Origin: Verrucomicrobiaceae bacterium
GTDB lineage: Bacteria; Verrucomicrobiota; Verrucomicrobiia; Verrucomicrobiales; Verrucomicrobiaceae
DNA: 64,000 nt
Direction: 5' to 3'
NCBI GenBank assembly: GCA_027486585.1
Contig: JAIXOU010000141.1
Location: 62,001-126,000, forward strand
Under the pieces are notes generated by a model. The model saw nothing but the letters and a program-made list of their open reading frames with translations. It was not told the origin of the DNA and did no database searches. Of this stretch, positions 19,682 through 29,493 are shown piece by piece (position 1 is the stretch's first letter; each line of letters starts with the position of its first letter). The position numbers and the translations under genes are program-made.

Positions 19682-22405
19682 TTAGCGCATCGCAGATTGA
19701 TGCGCGGGTAGAATGCGAAGCTGAACGGTGGCCTGCCCCGGAACAATGAAGTCGATACTTCCACGGGTATCTGCCATGAGGTAATCAGGCTTTCCGTTGG
19801 CGATCATTTGGATGATGCTTCCTGGAAGGATTCCATCAAAGCTGAGCTCGACTGGACGGCTGTTGGAGACTTGAAGGAGAGCACGGCTACTCGCGGCCTC
19901 CAGATAGCGGATGCTGGAGCTGGAGCTGGTGAGGCGTAAGTGATCTATGGCGGGTTTCTCCCGCATAACCAATTCTGTACGGCGCTGGCCCAGTGTATGA
20001 ATGTAGATCTGATCTCCCTGTTGCATGTAACCTGACACGCCTGTGCAAAGAGAGAGGTCGGGCACCCCCGCATTGGCGGGAAGGCGCAAGGTGCGGGCCT
20101 GACCCGCATTGACGATGATCCAGCTCTTTGAGCTGGTCTGAAAAATTCGTGTGCGGGCAGCATCTCTAGCAAGACTTGCGTAGTTACCCACGGTGATGGC
20201 TTGCAGAGGTTGAGACGCACACCAGTCTAAGACGCGCTCTACTTGTTTGAGGGAAGCTTCCGTTTTGACATCTGTGAAATTCAGGGTGACCTGAACGGGG
20301 CTAAGCCATCGGTCTTGACCCTGCTTCTGGGCTTCTGCAATGAAAGCAGCAGCATCCAGATTGTCTCCCGAGCGGGATGACTTTAACAGTGTTTGAAACG
20401 TGTTTTCGTGTCCCCATGTCCTCGGTGCAAGGGCTGGACTGCGACCTGCCATGATGGACTGCTCAAGCAGTTCCGCATTCTCCACTCCCATACTCCTGGA
20501 AAATGCCACGGCTTCTGGGGTGGGTATAGCACCTTTAGGCCAGCTCATGACCGCGAGGCGATCTGTGCGGTCAAGGAATTCCCGATGAATGTAGGCCAGC
20601 GAGCCCATGATCTCTCGCTCAAAACCTTTTTTCTCACTGGGTGCCGAAGCATTCAGAAGGCCAGACAAAGTGGGTGAGGCGTCCCAGTTTTCTGGTCGGC
20701 TGTAGCTATTGGAGGCGCTTTCCACTTCCGCTAGATTGAGCATCGTGCGTGCAGCCTCCTTCAGACGCAGGGCCTCACGTGGTTCATGCCCAGGGGTTCT
20801 GCCGCGCAGATCGCCCTCACAGAGAGCAATCGTGAAGGGCAATGCATAGCGCTTTAAAATGCGGTCTGTCATCGCTTCAGCTGCAATTGGCATTTCTGGC
20901 AGGCTGGTATTGTCAGCGAAACCTTCTGAAGAAATTTGGCTCACCAGCAAGCGTCGGCCATCAAGGCTCGTGGTATCCGCTACCGGAGCCGTGGCATGAG
21001 CGGAGAGCCAACTTTCTAGAAACGTCAGCGGATTGACCTGGGGGCCGGCCTCAGCGGCAAGGGGGTCTAGCCAGACACCTCCCCACTTGCTGAGAAAAAC
21101 CTGATCGTGGGTGCTACCACTGTCTGCGCCATTGTGCACAGACACTAGCACTTGAGCGTCAGCAGATGCTTGTAAGTCACGCAGATCATCGATTCGGGCA
21201 CTGAGGTTGCCTTGATCCATGAGGAAGACCCTGTCAGCATAGCGGATGGCGGCGTTTTCTACCAGTTTGGTTTTTTGGCCTGTACCTCGCAGTCCTAGCG
21301 CTGGTAAGACCTTTAAAATATCGGCCTCGTTCTGCCAAGGCATGCCGGTCAGTAGCAGCGGCACCTTTTGTCCCACCAAAGTCACCACCATTGCTGCCAG
21401 ATTCTTTTGCCGATCTTCTGCCAGCTTTAAGCTCTGATCTAAGATGACACCACTGACTCCAATATGTGCTGGGAGCAGATCTTGTGAGGTCGCTAAACCT
21501 GCATCTTGATAGATCATCTCATAGCCGAGCCATTCCAGGGAACCGTGAAGAACTTTCGCGGTGAAGCTCTCCCGTGCAGCGCCTGAATGCAGAACCAGGA
21601 TACGGCGAGTGATCTCTTGAAGCGGACCTAGATTCACGCCGTCCAGAGCAGGTGTCGTGAAAAAGGGGATCCCGCCCATCTCACGGAACTGACTCGTGCG
21701 CAGTGCGATTTCGCTAAGATTTTCAGGATCGGCAAAAGCCACGACATAGGGCTGCACACCAAGACGATTGGCACCGCGCACACGGCGTGCTGTGCGCTCG
21801 ATTTCACCCTCTTCGGTTGCTTCGATCAAGAGGATACCATCCAATGAGCGGCGGCCTTCACTGAGAAGGTCAAAGCCATTTTCAATGAAGAGTAACTTGT
21901 CTGGATAGGCCGATTTCAGAAGCTCTAAAACGTGAAGAACCGCCGCACGCTCAGCATCTTGACTGATCGTGTTTAATTCCGTTAAGACCACACCATCAAA
22001 ACCACGCTCAGCAGCATCTTCGACCAATTCATGGATCACCACAGAAGGCCAGCGTGGGTGCGTCGCGTCCAGGCGCGACATGCCTTTGGTACTGCCGTCC
22101 AGAAGTGGCACACCCAGACTTTGTGCCCGCAAAGCAACAGCGGAATTCGTTGGCACCTCAAAGATCGGAACGCGTGCCAGGCACTTATTGCCAAGGGCAT
22201 GGGCTGCTTCCAGATCCACAGCAGCATCGATACGTAAGACACAGAGGTCAAAGGCGCTCAGTCCCCAGACCGCAGGTTTGGCTGAGAGGTCCACCAAGAG
22301 GCGCGTCTGGGGGGTCGACTGCACTCGCTGCGCGGTCATCGCTCCCAGAATGCTGATTAAAAAGCAGATCCGACGGAGGGAGGCGAGAGTCGATGAAGTG
22401 ATCAT
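19682..22405 (-). CDS. PelA-like exopolysaccharide-processing protein with altered active sites
   Basis: A 907-aa secreted protein (signal segment ICFLISILGAMTAQRV) resembling PelA in domain order: a GH114-like barrel (about residues 35-270, with RGFDGVVLTELNT and LFIENGFDLL), a Rossmann/flavodoxin-like part (from VLHSGAARESFTAKVLHG), a deacetylase-like domain (about 510-720) and a C-terminal beta domain. In PelA the deacetylase uses an Asp and an HxxxH pair; here the matching places read CEGD (529-532) and ASNSYSR with N566 and R570, so metal binding is probably lost. In the barrel, T142 stands where PelA-type proteins have an Asp. It may thus be a binding or structural relative. The PelA assignment is from memory of the family, not from a search. 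Confidence 0.6.
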   Translation of the reverse strand: MITSSTLASLRRICFLISILGAMTAQRVQSTPQTRLLVDLSAKPAVWGLSAFDLCVLRIDAAVDLEAAHALGNKCLARVPIFEVPTNSAVALRAQSLGVPLLDGSTKGMSRLDATHPRWPSVVIHELVEDAAERGFDGVVLTELNTISQDAERAAVLHVLELLKSAYPDKLLFIENGFDLLSEGRRSLDGILLIEATEEGEIERTARRVRGANRLGVQPYVVAFADPENLSEIALRTSQFREMGGIPFFTTPALDGVNLGPLQEITRRILVLHSGAARESFTAKVLHGSLEWLGYEMIYQDAGLATSQDLLPAHIGVSGVILDQSLKLAEDRQKNLAAMVVTLVGQKVPLLLTGMPWQNEADILKVLPALGLRGTGQKTKLVENAAIRYADRVFLMDQGNLSARIDDLRDLQASADAQVLVSVHNGADSGSTHDQVFLSKWGGVWLDPLAAEAGPQVNPLTFLESWLSAHATAPVADTTSLDGRRLLVSQISSEGFADNTSLPEMPIAAEAMTDRILKRYALPFTIALCEGDLRGRTPGHEPREALRLKEAARTMLNLAEVESASNSYSRPENWDASPTLSGLLNASAPSEKKGFEREIMGSLAYIHREFLDRTDRLAVMSWPKGAIPTPEAVAFSRSMGVENAELLEQSIMAGRSPALAPRTWGHENTFQTLLKSSRSGDNLDAAAFIAEAQKQGQDRWLSPVQVTLNFTDVKTEASLKQVERVLDWCASQPLQAITVGNYASLARDAARTRIFQTSSKSWIIVNAGQARTLRLPANAGVPDLSLCTGVSGYMQQGDQIYIHTLGQRRTELVMREKPAIDHLRLTSSSSSIRYLEAASSRALLQVSNSRPVELSFDGILPGSIIQMIANGKPDYLMADTRGSIDFIVPGQATVQLRILPAHQSAMR

Positions 22406-22717
22406 GTATCAAAAATGAGAACATGTGCATTCTAGCGTCTCGATTTATAATAGCAATAATTTAGGGGCCTAGTTACAATAATCTTAACTCTGTCACCAAA
22501 TGACTTTTTGGGGGTATTTGCAAAGTATTCAAATGTCCTTGCGTTAGTTGTAATGATTTCATTTTGATCAGTTTATAAAAATGCTCCTGATATAATAAAT
22601 GAGGTTACAAATTTCTGACTTTGCAGCAACGCAGAGCAGGTTCGGGGCGTCTGCAAAATTGGCTAAATTACAACACCGACACTTGCCGCCAAAGGACCGT
22701 CAAGGTATTAGGATTTT
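22406..22717. other. A+T-rich divergent intergenic region
   Basis: About 310 bases between two divergent genes, clearly richer in A+T than its surroundings. A TATAAT hexamer occurs at 22591-22596 on the plus strand, but I see no properly spaced -35 box. No small gene is supported. It probably holds both promoters. Confidence 0.5.
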
Positions 22718-23125
22718 ATGAAGCGCTTTCTCATTCCTCTTCTAGCCACTTTTGCGGTGATCTTTGTGACTGACATGGTCATTCATGGCATGATTCTGAA
22801 GCCGGATTATGAAGCGTCCAAAGCCCTCTGGCGCTCCGATGCCGAGATGCAGCAGTGCATGGGGTCGATGATGTTAGGGCAGTTCATGCTGGCCCTGGGA
22901 ATGGTGCTCTTTTGGCTGCGTGGCTCTGTAGAAAAGGCCAATTGGCAATCTGCCTTCACCTTTGGATTAACGGCAGGCTTGCTGGGGTTGGCTTACATCC
23001 CGATCTTTTATGCGGTGCAACCGTTGCCTAGCACACTCTGTGTGAAATGGGTGGTGTTTGGCCTATCTCAGACCTTGGTGACTTCGGTTGTGCTCTTTTT
23101 GGTGACCCGCTCAAAGAAAGCGTAG
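22718..23125 (+). CDS. Small four-helix membrane protein
   Basis: A 135-aa protein with four predicted membrane helices (RFLIPLLATFAVIFVTDMV; GQFMLALGMVLFWL; FGLTAGLLGLAYIPIFYAV; VFGLSQTLVTSVVLFLV). The pattern, with a charged cytoplasmic end RSKKA, is that of small integral inner-membrane proteins of the DUF1761/DUF2177 type, but I cannot place it firmly. Convergent with the MMPL gene, with 18 bases between. Confidence 0.7.
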   Translation: MKRFLIPLLATFAVIFVTDMVIHGMILKPDYEASKALWRSDAEMQQCMGSMMLGQFMLALGMVLFWLRGSVEKANWQSAFTFGLTAGLLGLAYIPIFYAVQPLPSTLCVKWVVFGLSQTLVTSVVLFLVTRSKKA

Positions 23126-23143
23126 TTTTTAAAGCCAATGTCT

Positions 23144-25540
23144 TCAGGCTTTGAGCCAAGCGCGCCAGTGAGGCAGTAGCCAGAGCACGATGAGCAAGAT
23201 CCAGAGGGTGCCGACGCAGCAGGCTAGGCCAAGGCTGGAGATGCCGCGATTCCCGGCAAAGAAGAGGCTGGAGAAGCCGATCACTGTCGTCATGCCAGAG
23301 AAAAAGACGGCTCGTCCAGTCGTCGCCTGTACTTGGCGGATGTCATTGTCGGTGCGCTTCAGGGCGAGCAGGAGATGAATGCCATAATCAATACCAGTGC
23401 CCAAAAGCAGGGGAATGGCCGCCAAACTGGCAAGGTTCCAGCCGATACCGAGGGCACTCATTGTGGCGGCCAAGGCGCCGAGTCCGCCACCTAACAGCAA
23501 GATGGAAAGCAGCAGGTCTTTGACATTCCTAAACGTAATCAACAAGGTCAGCGCCAGAACCAGGCAGATTGGAATCAATTGCCGATTTAAATCCCGCTGA
23601 ACCAAAGAGGAAAGAGCGCCACCAAGGGTTTCCCAGCCCGCCACCCAGGCACCGGTTTCAGGGCTGAGGATGGCTTGAAGTTCGGCCAACTTCGCACGGT
23701 CGGGCAGTCCTGGTTTGCCTGGAATATTCACGGAGGCCAGTACCACGCCTTCTCCTTCTGGCATGCCTGCTGATTTAGCCCGCTCGCCGGTAGCGATCAG
23801 GCGGCTGAGGATAGGCATGGCGGCGGCGTTTGATTCATCCTGGGGCCAGGTCGAGCGCCCGTCTTTCCAAACGGTTGTCAGCCCCCGAAGCAGCGCGGTG
23901 GAGGAATCGGTAAAACCGGCGGCATCGGCGGCTTTTTCAAAACGGGGCTGCTCCTGAATGATCCAATCCAGAATCTCCCGATTCGCCAACTGTGCCGCTG
24001 GTGATCCGACGAGCATCGTCGGTAAAGCATGGCGCACGACGGTGCCTGCTTTGACTGCGGCGTCCAGCTTCACGGTAAGGGCTTCGGTGCGCTTTTGCAG
24101 CTCGGCCACGGGACCTGTGATCAGCACTGGCAGACTGGCTTCATCATCCCGGCCCATTCGCTCCTGCATCCATTGGAATGTGTCCATGGATTCACTTTGG
24201 GTCGGGCGCAGAGCTTCCGCGCTTGTTTGAAAAGTAGGCAGGCCCTTGGTTGTGAAAATGGCTGTCATGCTGCCAAAAAGCAGCACGGTGCAGATCACGG
24301 CGGCGCGATTTTGCACAGGCTTTGCGGTGATTGTGATGACCGAGTCAGCGGGTTGTTTCCCCGCAGCAAGAGTCGGTGCGAAGGTGAGCATGACGCCGAG
24401 TCCGACCAGCACGCCAAGCGCCACCAGTAAGCCAAGCTCCGCCAAGCCGGGCAATCCACTGAAGAGAAGAGACAGGAACACCGTCGCCGTCGTGCAGGCC
24501 CCAGCAATGATGCCCGGCGCGGCCATTTTCCGCAGACCTTTGGCATCCTCATGCGGATGCTGCCGAGCTTCCTGAATTATGAGCACCGCATAGTCCACGA
24601 TGATGCCGAGCACGATGGCGGCAAAGCCTAGGGACATGATGCTGAGTTTTCCGACCAAAAGCCCGCCGACTCCGAGTGTCATGACCATGCTGAGCATTAA
24701 CAGGCCCTGAATCCACATCAGCGGCTTCAGCCGTCGGAACATGAGCCAAAACAGAATCGCGATCAGCACTTCCGTGAGCCCAATTGTGCTCGACATGTCC
24801 TTTTCGATGCCCGCGCCGATTTCTGCCTGGAAGGCTGGCTCACCCGTGTAGCGCACCGTCGGCATGGGTTGGCCTGCTAGCTTGACGTGCAGTCGTGCCG
24901 CTACTTCCGCTTTGATTTTCTCCAGCCAAGCTGCGGCTGATTTGTAATTGCCCACGCTTTCGGAAGGCGTGACCAGCAACATACGAAAGGCGCCGTCCTC
25001 AGAGACGAGTCCAAATAAGGAACCTTCCAGCGCACTGGCGGCCGAGGTGTCAAGACAGTCTAAAAGACCCAAAGGATCATAGGAAGCGCGCTGTACTTTT
25101 TCTGCGTCCAGCGCCGTTGTGACAGCCTGAAGAGATTTCTGAAATTGAGCTTCGGTGCCTGCACCTTCAAGACGTGTTCTGAGCGCTCTTACTTTGGCTG
25201 GATCTGCATTTTGTAGAGACCAAGCCAGCAGTGCGGCACCGGACTGTGCCTGCTGAGACATGGGTTGTGCCCAGCGCGCCTCTTTGACCAGATCCGTGCG
25301 CTTTTGGAGTCCTTCAGCGATGGCCGTCATGGCCTCTTCTGCACTGAAATCATCCGCCGATTCCAGAGCGATCACCAAATCGCTGCCACCGGCAAAGCCA
25401 TCTCGCAAAAGCTTCAGCGCGCGGACCTCTGGTAGGTCTGATGGAAGAGTCGCTAAGATATCTGTCTCCAGACGCAAGCGCACCCAACCAAAGATCACGA
25501 GTGGCAGAACGATCAGTGCAACGAGCCAAGATTTTTTCAT
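23144..25540 (-). CDS. MMPL/RND-family exporter
   Basis: A 798-aa inner-membrane transporter of the MMPL (RND superfamily) type. The architecture is two repeats of one helix, a large periplasmic loop and five helices. The first loop begins LETDILATLPSDLPEVRAL, the typical start; the helix blocks include IGLTEVLIAILFWLMFRRL, IVLGIIVDYAVLIIQEARQ, LVALTLLITFRNVKDLLLS and LGTGIDYGIHLLLALKR, with the conserved Gly-Asp-Tyr of the proton relay. Family members export lipids, hopanoids or aryl-polyene precursors. It is the last of three co-oriented genes (radical SAM, chorismate-lyase-like, this one), which suggests export of their product; this is inference. Confidence 0.85.
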   Translation of the reverse strand: MKKSWLVALIVLPLVIFGWVRLRLETDILATLPSDLPEVRALKLLRDGFAGGSDLVIALESADDFSAEEAMTAIAEGLQKRTDLVKEARWAQPMSQQAQSGAALLAWSLQNADPAKVRALRTRLEGAGTEAQFQKSLQAVTTALDAEKVQRASYDPLGLLDCLDTSAASALEGSLFGLVSEDGAFRMLLVTPSESVGNYKSAAAWLEKIKAEVAARLHVKLAGQPMPTVRYTGEPAFQAEIGAGIEKDMSSTIGLTEVLIAILFWLMFRRLKPLMWIQGLLMLSMVMTLGVGGLLVGKLSIMSLGFAAIVLGIIVDYAVLIIQEARQHPHEDAKGLRKMAAPGIIAGACTTATVFLSLLFSGLPGLAELGLLVALGVLVGLGVMLTFAPTLAAGKQPADSVITITAKPVQNRAAVICTVLLFGSMTAIFTTKGLPTFQTSAEALRPTQSESMDTFQWMQERMGRDDEASLPVLITGPVAELQKRTEALTVKLDAAVKAGTVVRHALPTMLVGSPAAQLANREILDWIIQEQPRFEKAADAAGFTDSSTALLRGLTTVWKDGRSTWPQDESNAAAMPILSRLIATGERAKSAGMPEGEGVVLASVNIPGKPGLPDRAKLAELQAILSPETGAWVAGWETLGGALSSLVQRDLNRQLIPICLVLALTLLITFRNVKDLLLSILLLGGGLGALAATMSALGIGWNLASLAAIPLLLGTGIDYGIHLLLALKRTDNDIRQVQATTGRAVFFSGMTTVIGFSSLFFAGNRGISSLGLACCVGTLWILLIVLWLLPHWRAWLKA

Positions 25541-25625
25541 GTCAAACGGGGATACAAAGTCAGAACCTCACCCGTGGCGAAGATCAGAGCAATAGGCAAG
25601 CCTGAAGCTAGTAGAAGTCGCGGCA

Positions 25626-26189
25626 CTACGCGCCTCTGGGTAAAACCTCAACCACATCAGCCAGCACGCGGCCACTGCCATGGCGCAGTTCATTGCAGCG
25701 GCCAAAGAGAATCTGACCACTGGTAGCCCCAAGTAACTCGGCGAGACGGGTATCGACAGCGATTCGGAAGTAACCTCGTGGATGGCTGCTGTGGGGTACC
25801 TGATACTTTTCTAGGATGGCTCCAAAAGGCACCAGTCCTTCTAGAACGAGTTGTTGAGCCTCTTCTGGTAATAGATCGAGATGAATGCCGATGGCTCCAA
25901 ATTCAATCGGTTTACCATCGCTTCGGCGGTGCAGGACACTGGCACGAACAAGGTAGTTGCCGATGCGCGCGCGCGCGGCCACGTCGAGATCGATTTCACT
26001 GGCATGAAACTCACGCAGATGCGGCGTCATGTCACGATCATGTACCAGCAGATGCCGCTCCTGATCCGCAAGGGCGTCAGGCTCGACAAAGGTCACCCGT
26101 GGCCGCGTGCTGCCGATGCCATAAAAGAAAATCAAGGGTGCGAGGATGTCCTCGTCTTGCCTCGGTGCGTTATTCATCGCCTGAGTCAT
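25626..26189 (-). CDS. Chorismate lyase-like protein
   Basis: A 187-aa protein resembling the chorismate lyase (UbiC/DUF98) fold. The segments LLVHDRDMTPHLREF, then VLHRRSDGKPIEFGAIGIHL and GLVPFGAILEKYQVPH correspond to the family pattern (drop of the substrate into the barrel, the Arg-x-SDG-x-pv-ygi strand and the PlG-iL loop). True members split chorismate into 4-hydroxybenzoate or 3-hydroxybenzoate and pyruvate. A catalytic assignment is uncertain. It lies 25 bases after the radical SAM gene, so the two are co-transcribed. Confidence 0.55.
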   Translation of the reverse strand: MTQAMNNAPRQDEDILAPLIFFYGIGSTRPRVTFVEPDALADQERHLLVHDRDMTPHLREFHASEIDLDVAARARIGNYLVRASVLHRRSDGKPIEFGAIGIHLDLLPEEAQQLVLEGLVPFGAILEKYQVPHSSHPRGYFRIAVDTRLAELLGATSGQILFGRCNELRHGSGRVLADVVEVLPRGA

Positions 26190-26214
26190 GGATTCTTGAA
26201 TTCAAGGCTTCCGC

Positions 26215-27561
26215 TCAGGTGTAGCGGGCATATTGGCGATGCTGTGGCAGGAAAAACTCATGCAGCAGACGATCCACCTGTAGGAGACCATCCCTCGTGA
26301 GCGTGATGTCTTGATCCGTGAGTGTGGCAAAGCCTTGTTTGGCCAGAGACTCGAGCTGCGGGGCAAAGAACTGTCGGGGGCTCTGATTGAACTTGTTTTG
26401 GTAGTATTCAAAAGCGCTGTGCCCAAGCTTCAACTTCAGGATGAACTCGCGCACGAATCGTTCTTCGGCATTGGTTTGATAGGCACGGAAGATCGGCATT
26501 TGGCCGGCATCCAGCGCCTGCATGTAGGGGCCCACGTCCGCCTGATTTTGGTAATGAACACCGCCGAGATGGCCAAAGGAGGCCACGCCACAGCTCAGTA
26601 GATCGGCACCTTCCCAAAGGGCATCCCGATACACAAACTTGATGCGCTCAGGATCTTTCACCACGGTGTAGGCACTGGTCACCGTGTAGCCAGCTTTGAC
26701 AAATTCGTCAAACGCATAGCTCACCCAATCACGTTTCGTCTGCCAGTCGGCTACGGGAGCAGTCACCTTGCCCTCAGCCTTCATCTGCTGATACATGGTG
26801 GTATTGTAAGGCACTTCCATTTGGTAAATGGTCACGGCATCTGGCCCGAGCTGCACGGCTTTAGCCACCGTATCTTTCCAGTTTGCCTCAGTCTCATTCA
26901 TCATGCCTGCGATGAGGTCGATATTGATGTGCTCAAACCCAAGTGTGCGGGCAAAGCGATAGGCTTTATCAATCTCGCCACTGCGGTGGGCGCGGCCATT
27001 GGTTTCGAGGATATGATCGTCAAAATTTTCGACCCCCAGGCTGAGGCGTGTGACGCCGACTTCGCGGATACCGGTAAGCTTGGTTTCGCTCAGCGTTCCT
27101 GGTTCAGCCTCAAAGGCAACTTCTGCCGCTCCATCCCAGCTGACCAGATCCTTCATGCGATTCGTCAGATCTTTCAGCTGTGGCACACTCAGGTAACTGG
27201 GAGTTCCGCCTCCGAAGTAAACAAAGTGCGCCTTGCGACCTGCCAAATAGGGTTGTTTGGCAAAGCGCTCCATCTCACGCATGCCGGCGTCGATGTAGGC
27301 CTTCACTTCCTGGGCATTCTTATCGGTATAAACTTTGAAGTAGCAGAAGTGGCAGCGTTTCCGGCAAAAAGGGATGTGGAAATACACGCCGAGTGGCACG
27401 TTCTCGGGTGCGGGCGTTTGCAGCATGGCCTCCACGACGGGGACTTGATCGGGTTTCCAAAAAGAGAACGGCGGGTAGTTGGAAACAAAGTAGTTTCCTG
27501 CCTCGGTCTGATCGACCTTCTTTTCGGTGGCGGTTGGGGGGGCTTCCAAAGGGGTGGACAT
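26215..27561 (-). CDS. Radical SAM protein of the HemW/coproporphyrinogen oxidase-like family
   Basis: A 448-aa radical SAM enzyme. The iron-sulfur motif CxxxCxxC is C66-RKR-C70-HF-C73 within GVYFHIPFCRKRCHFCYFK; GGGTPSYLS and the LGVENFDDHILETNGRAH segments are typical of the HemN/HemW group. It has the tyrosine-rich HemW-type start but extra N-terminal residues and differs from true HemN in the C-terminal domain. HemN-like proteins range from heme chaperones to methyltransferases, so the reaction is unknown. First gene of the cassette with a chorismate-lyase-like protein and an MMPL exporter, which hints at a lipid or aromatic product rather than heme. Confidence 0.75.
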   Translation of the reverse strand: MSTPLEAPPTATEKKVDQTEAGNYFVSNYPPFSFWKPDQVPVVEAMLQTPAPENVPLGVYFHIPFCRKRCHFCYFKVYTDKNAQEVKAYIDAGMREMERFAKQPYLAGRKAHFVYFGGGTPSYLSVPQLKDLTNRMKDLVSWDGAAEVAFEAEPGTLSETKLTGIREVGVTRLSLGVENFDDHILETNGRAHRSGEIDKAYRFARTLGFEHINIDLIAGMMNETEANWKDTVAKAVQLGPDAVTIYQMEVPYNTTMYQQMKAEGKVTAPVADWQTKRDWVSYAFDEFVKAGYTVTSAYTVVKDPERIKFVYRDALWEGADLLSCGVASFGHLGGVHYQNQADVGPYMQALDAGQMPIFRAYQTNAEERFVREFILKLKLGHSAFEYYQNKFNQSPRQFFAPQLESLAKQGFATLTDQDITLTRDGLLQVDRLLHEFFLPQHRQYARYT

Positions 27562-27754
27562 GGCTAAGAGTGCAACGTGCCCGATAGCCTAGTCATGCAT
27601 TTAAAAACTGTCAGCAAGGAAAGTGAGAATGAATTCAGCCGAGTTCAGGTCGGAGTCGGCCACCTTTTGCCCACCTGAATTAGATTCGCGGGCCTTGGCG
27701 AGAAGACCTCGGCTTTAAGTTGATTGTCAACGGGACGCTTGGCATGGTCTTGGA

Positions 27755-28648
27755 ATGGCTCTCCTTGAAGTTCGAAATCTCACCAAACGCTGGCGTAATG
27801 ACCGCTTGGCATTGGATGACGTGAGCTTTGACCTGCGTCAGGGGGAAATCCTCGGTTTGTTGGGTCATAATGGGGCAGGGAAGAGCACCGTCCTGGGCAT
27901 CACCCTGGGCATGGTCAGGCCAGATCGTGGAGAGGTGCGTATCTGCGGTGATTCGGTTCAGCAGCACCGGGCGCGGGCGCTGAGCCATGTCGGGGCCATT
28001 TATGAGGCAGCTCATTTCTATGATTACCTCACGGGCTGGCAAAATCTCCGCGTTCTCTGTTCTCTGTCCGGTTGGTGGGATGAAACAGAGGCACGCCGCA
28101 TCTTGAAACTGGTGAATTTGGGGGAGCGAGCGAATCATAAAACCAAGACTTACAGCCATGGCATGAGACAGCGGTTAGCGCTGGCTCAGGCTCTGTTGCC
28201 GATGCCGAAATGCTTGCTGCTCGATGAACCCACCGATGGTCTCGATCCTGAGGGCATTCGTGAGTTTCGTGAATTCGTCATGAAATTGCGCGCCGAGTTT
28301 GGCATGACCATTTTGATCAATTCCCATTTGCTTGGTGAAGTCGAGCTGATGTGTGATCGCTGCGTCATCCTCAAACAAGGTCGAAAAATGTATGAAGGAC
28401 CGGTGCCATCCCAGGAGAAAAGCCAGTCGGCCTTCATCCTGCAAACGCGAGATGTCGTCAAAGCCCGCGAGGTGATTTCTGCTGCGGCTGCTACGATGGA
28501 CTCTGTGACAAGCAAAGTTGAACTGCCTACGCATACCCTTGGACATGAAATGTTGAAGTTGTTGGTGGAGTCGGGAGTGCGAGTGGACTCCTGGCAGCCG
28601 TATCAACCCACGCTGGAAGAATTTTATCGTCAGCAGACCGGTCTATGA
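27755..28648 (+). CDS. ABC transporter ATP-binding protein
   Basis: A 297-aa ATPase of the ABC-2 (drug/lipid/Nat-type) group. Walker A is GHNGAGKST (about residues 37-45), the signature is SHGMRQRLALAQALL, and Walker B is CLLLDEPTDGLDPEG; the H-loop follows in NSHLLGEVE. The C-terminal 80 residues are the usual regulatory extension. Its stop overlaps the permease start by four bases. Confidence 0.93.
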   Translation: MALLEVRNLTKRWRNDRLALDDVSFDLRQGEILGLLGHNGAGKSTVLGITLGMVRPDRGEVRICGDSVQQHRARALSHVGAIYEAAHFYDYLTGWQNLRVLCSLSGWWDETEARRILKLVNLGERANHKTKTYSHGMRQRLALAQALLPMPKCLLLDEPTDGLDPEGIREFREFVMKLRAEFGMTILINSHLLGEVELMCDRCVILKQGRKMYEGPVPSQEKSQSAFILQTRDVVKAREVISAAAATMDSVTSKVELPTHTLGHEMLKLLVESGVRVDSWQPYQPTLEEFYRQQTGL

Positions 28649-29493
28649 GTCTCTTTTTTCAGCAATGGCAGGGGGAACTGCTCAAACTCTTCGCACGTCG
28701 GCGCACTTACATTGGTTTTGTTGCCTTTCTGGCCCTGGAGATCGCTATCCTGATCATCTTTCGTCTGAAAGGGGTCGAGCGAGTTTTTGAGCGCATGATT
28801 GCCAGGCAGGGCATGGCTTTTGAACAATACTACTCCGCCCTCACCCTGGCTTTCATGATTCTGGGCATTTCGGTGGTCTTGCTGGGTGCTATTTATTTAG
28901 CTCTCGTCGCTGGGGATATTGTCGCCAAGGAAGGTGAAGATGGTCACTATCGGCTGCTGTTAGTGCGGCCGATCAGTCGTTCACGTCTGCTATTGATCAA
29001 GTATCTGACCTGCATGGGTTACACTTTTGTGTTGATCCAATTCATCACGTGGTCGGCTTTTGGGCTTGGCCTCGCGCTGAAAGGTTGGGGGGGTGGTTTT
29101 TTCGTGATGGCCCCTGAAATTGGATTGTTGTCCTTTTATGACTGGGACTTTGGGTTGCAGCGCTTTGCCCTGGCGTCTCTTTTCCTTTCATGCAGCATGA
29201 TGACGATCAGTAGCATCGCCTTTTTATTCTCCTGTTTGCCCATTAAACCGGCTGCGGCCACGATTGGCGCGCTTTCCTACTTCATCATTGATCGTATTTT
29301 AAAAGAGACGGGCTTCATGGAAAACTACGATCATCTGCTGCTCACGAAGCACATTGTTAGTTGGACCCGGCTACTCGTGGAAGACATTCCTTGGCCAATC
29401 ATCATCCGTGATTACACAGCCCTGGCTGCGGTCTGTCTGACGTGTCTCATCCTGGGCATTGCCATTTTTGAATCGCGCGACCTCAAATCATGA
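28645..29493 (+). CDS. ABC-2 type transporter permease
   Basis: A 282-aa integral membrane subunit with about six helices (for example FVAFLALEIAILIIF; ALTLAFMILGISVVLLGAIYLALV; FALASLFLSCSMMTISSIAFLFSC). The cytoplasmic loop DIVAKEGEDGHYRLLLVRPISRSRLLLIKY is typical of NatB/ABC-2 permeases. It forms a two-subunit exporter with the preceding ATPase. The stop overlaps the panC start by four bases (ATGA), so all three genes form one coupled operon. Confidence 0.9.
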   Translation: MSLFFQQWQGELLKLFARRRTYIGFVAFLALEIAILIIFRLKGVERVFERMIARQGMAFEQYYSALTLAFMILGISVVLLGAIYLALVAGDIVAKEGEDGHYRLLLVRPISRSRLLLIKYLTCMGYTFVLIQFITWSAFGLGLALKGWGGGFFVMAPEIGLLSFYDWDFGLQRFALASLFLSCSMMTISSIAFLFSCLPIKPAAATIGALSYFIIDRILKETGFMENYDHLLLTKHIVSWTRLLVEDIPWPIIIRDYTALAAVCLTCLILGIAIFESRDLKS

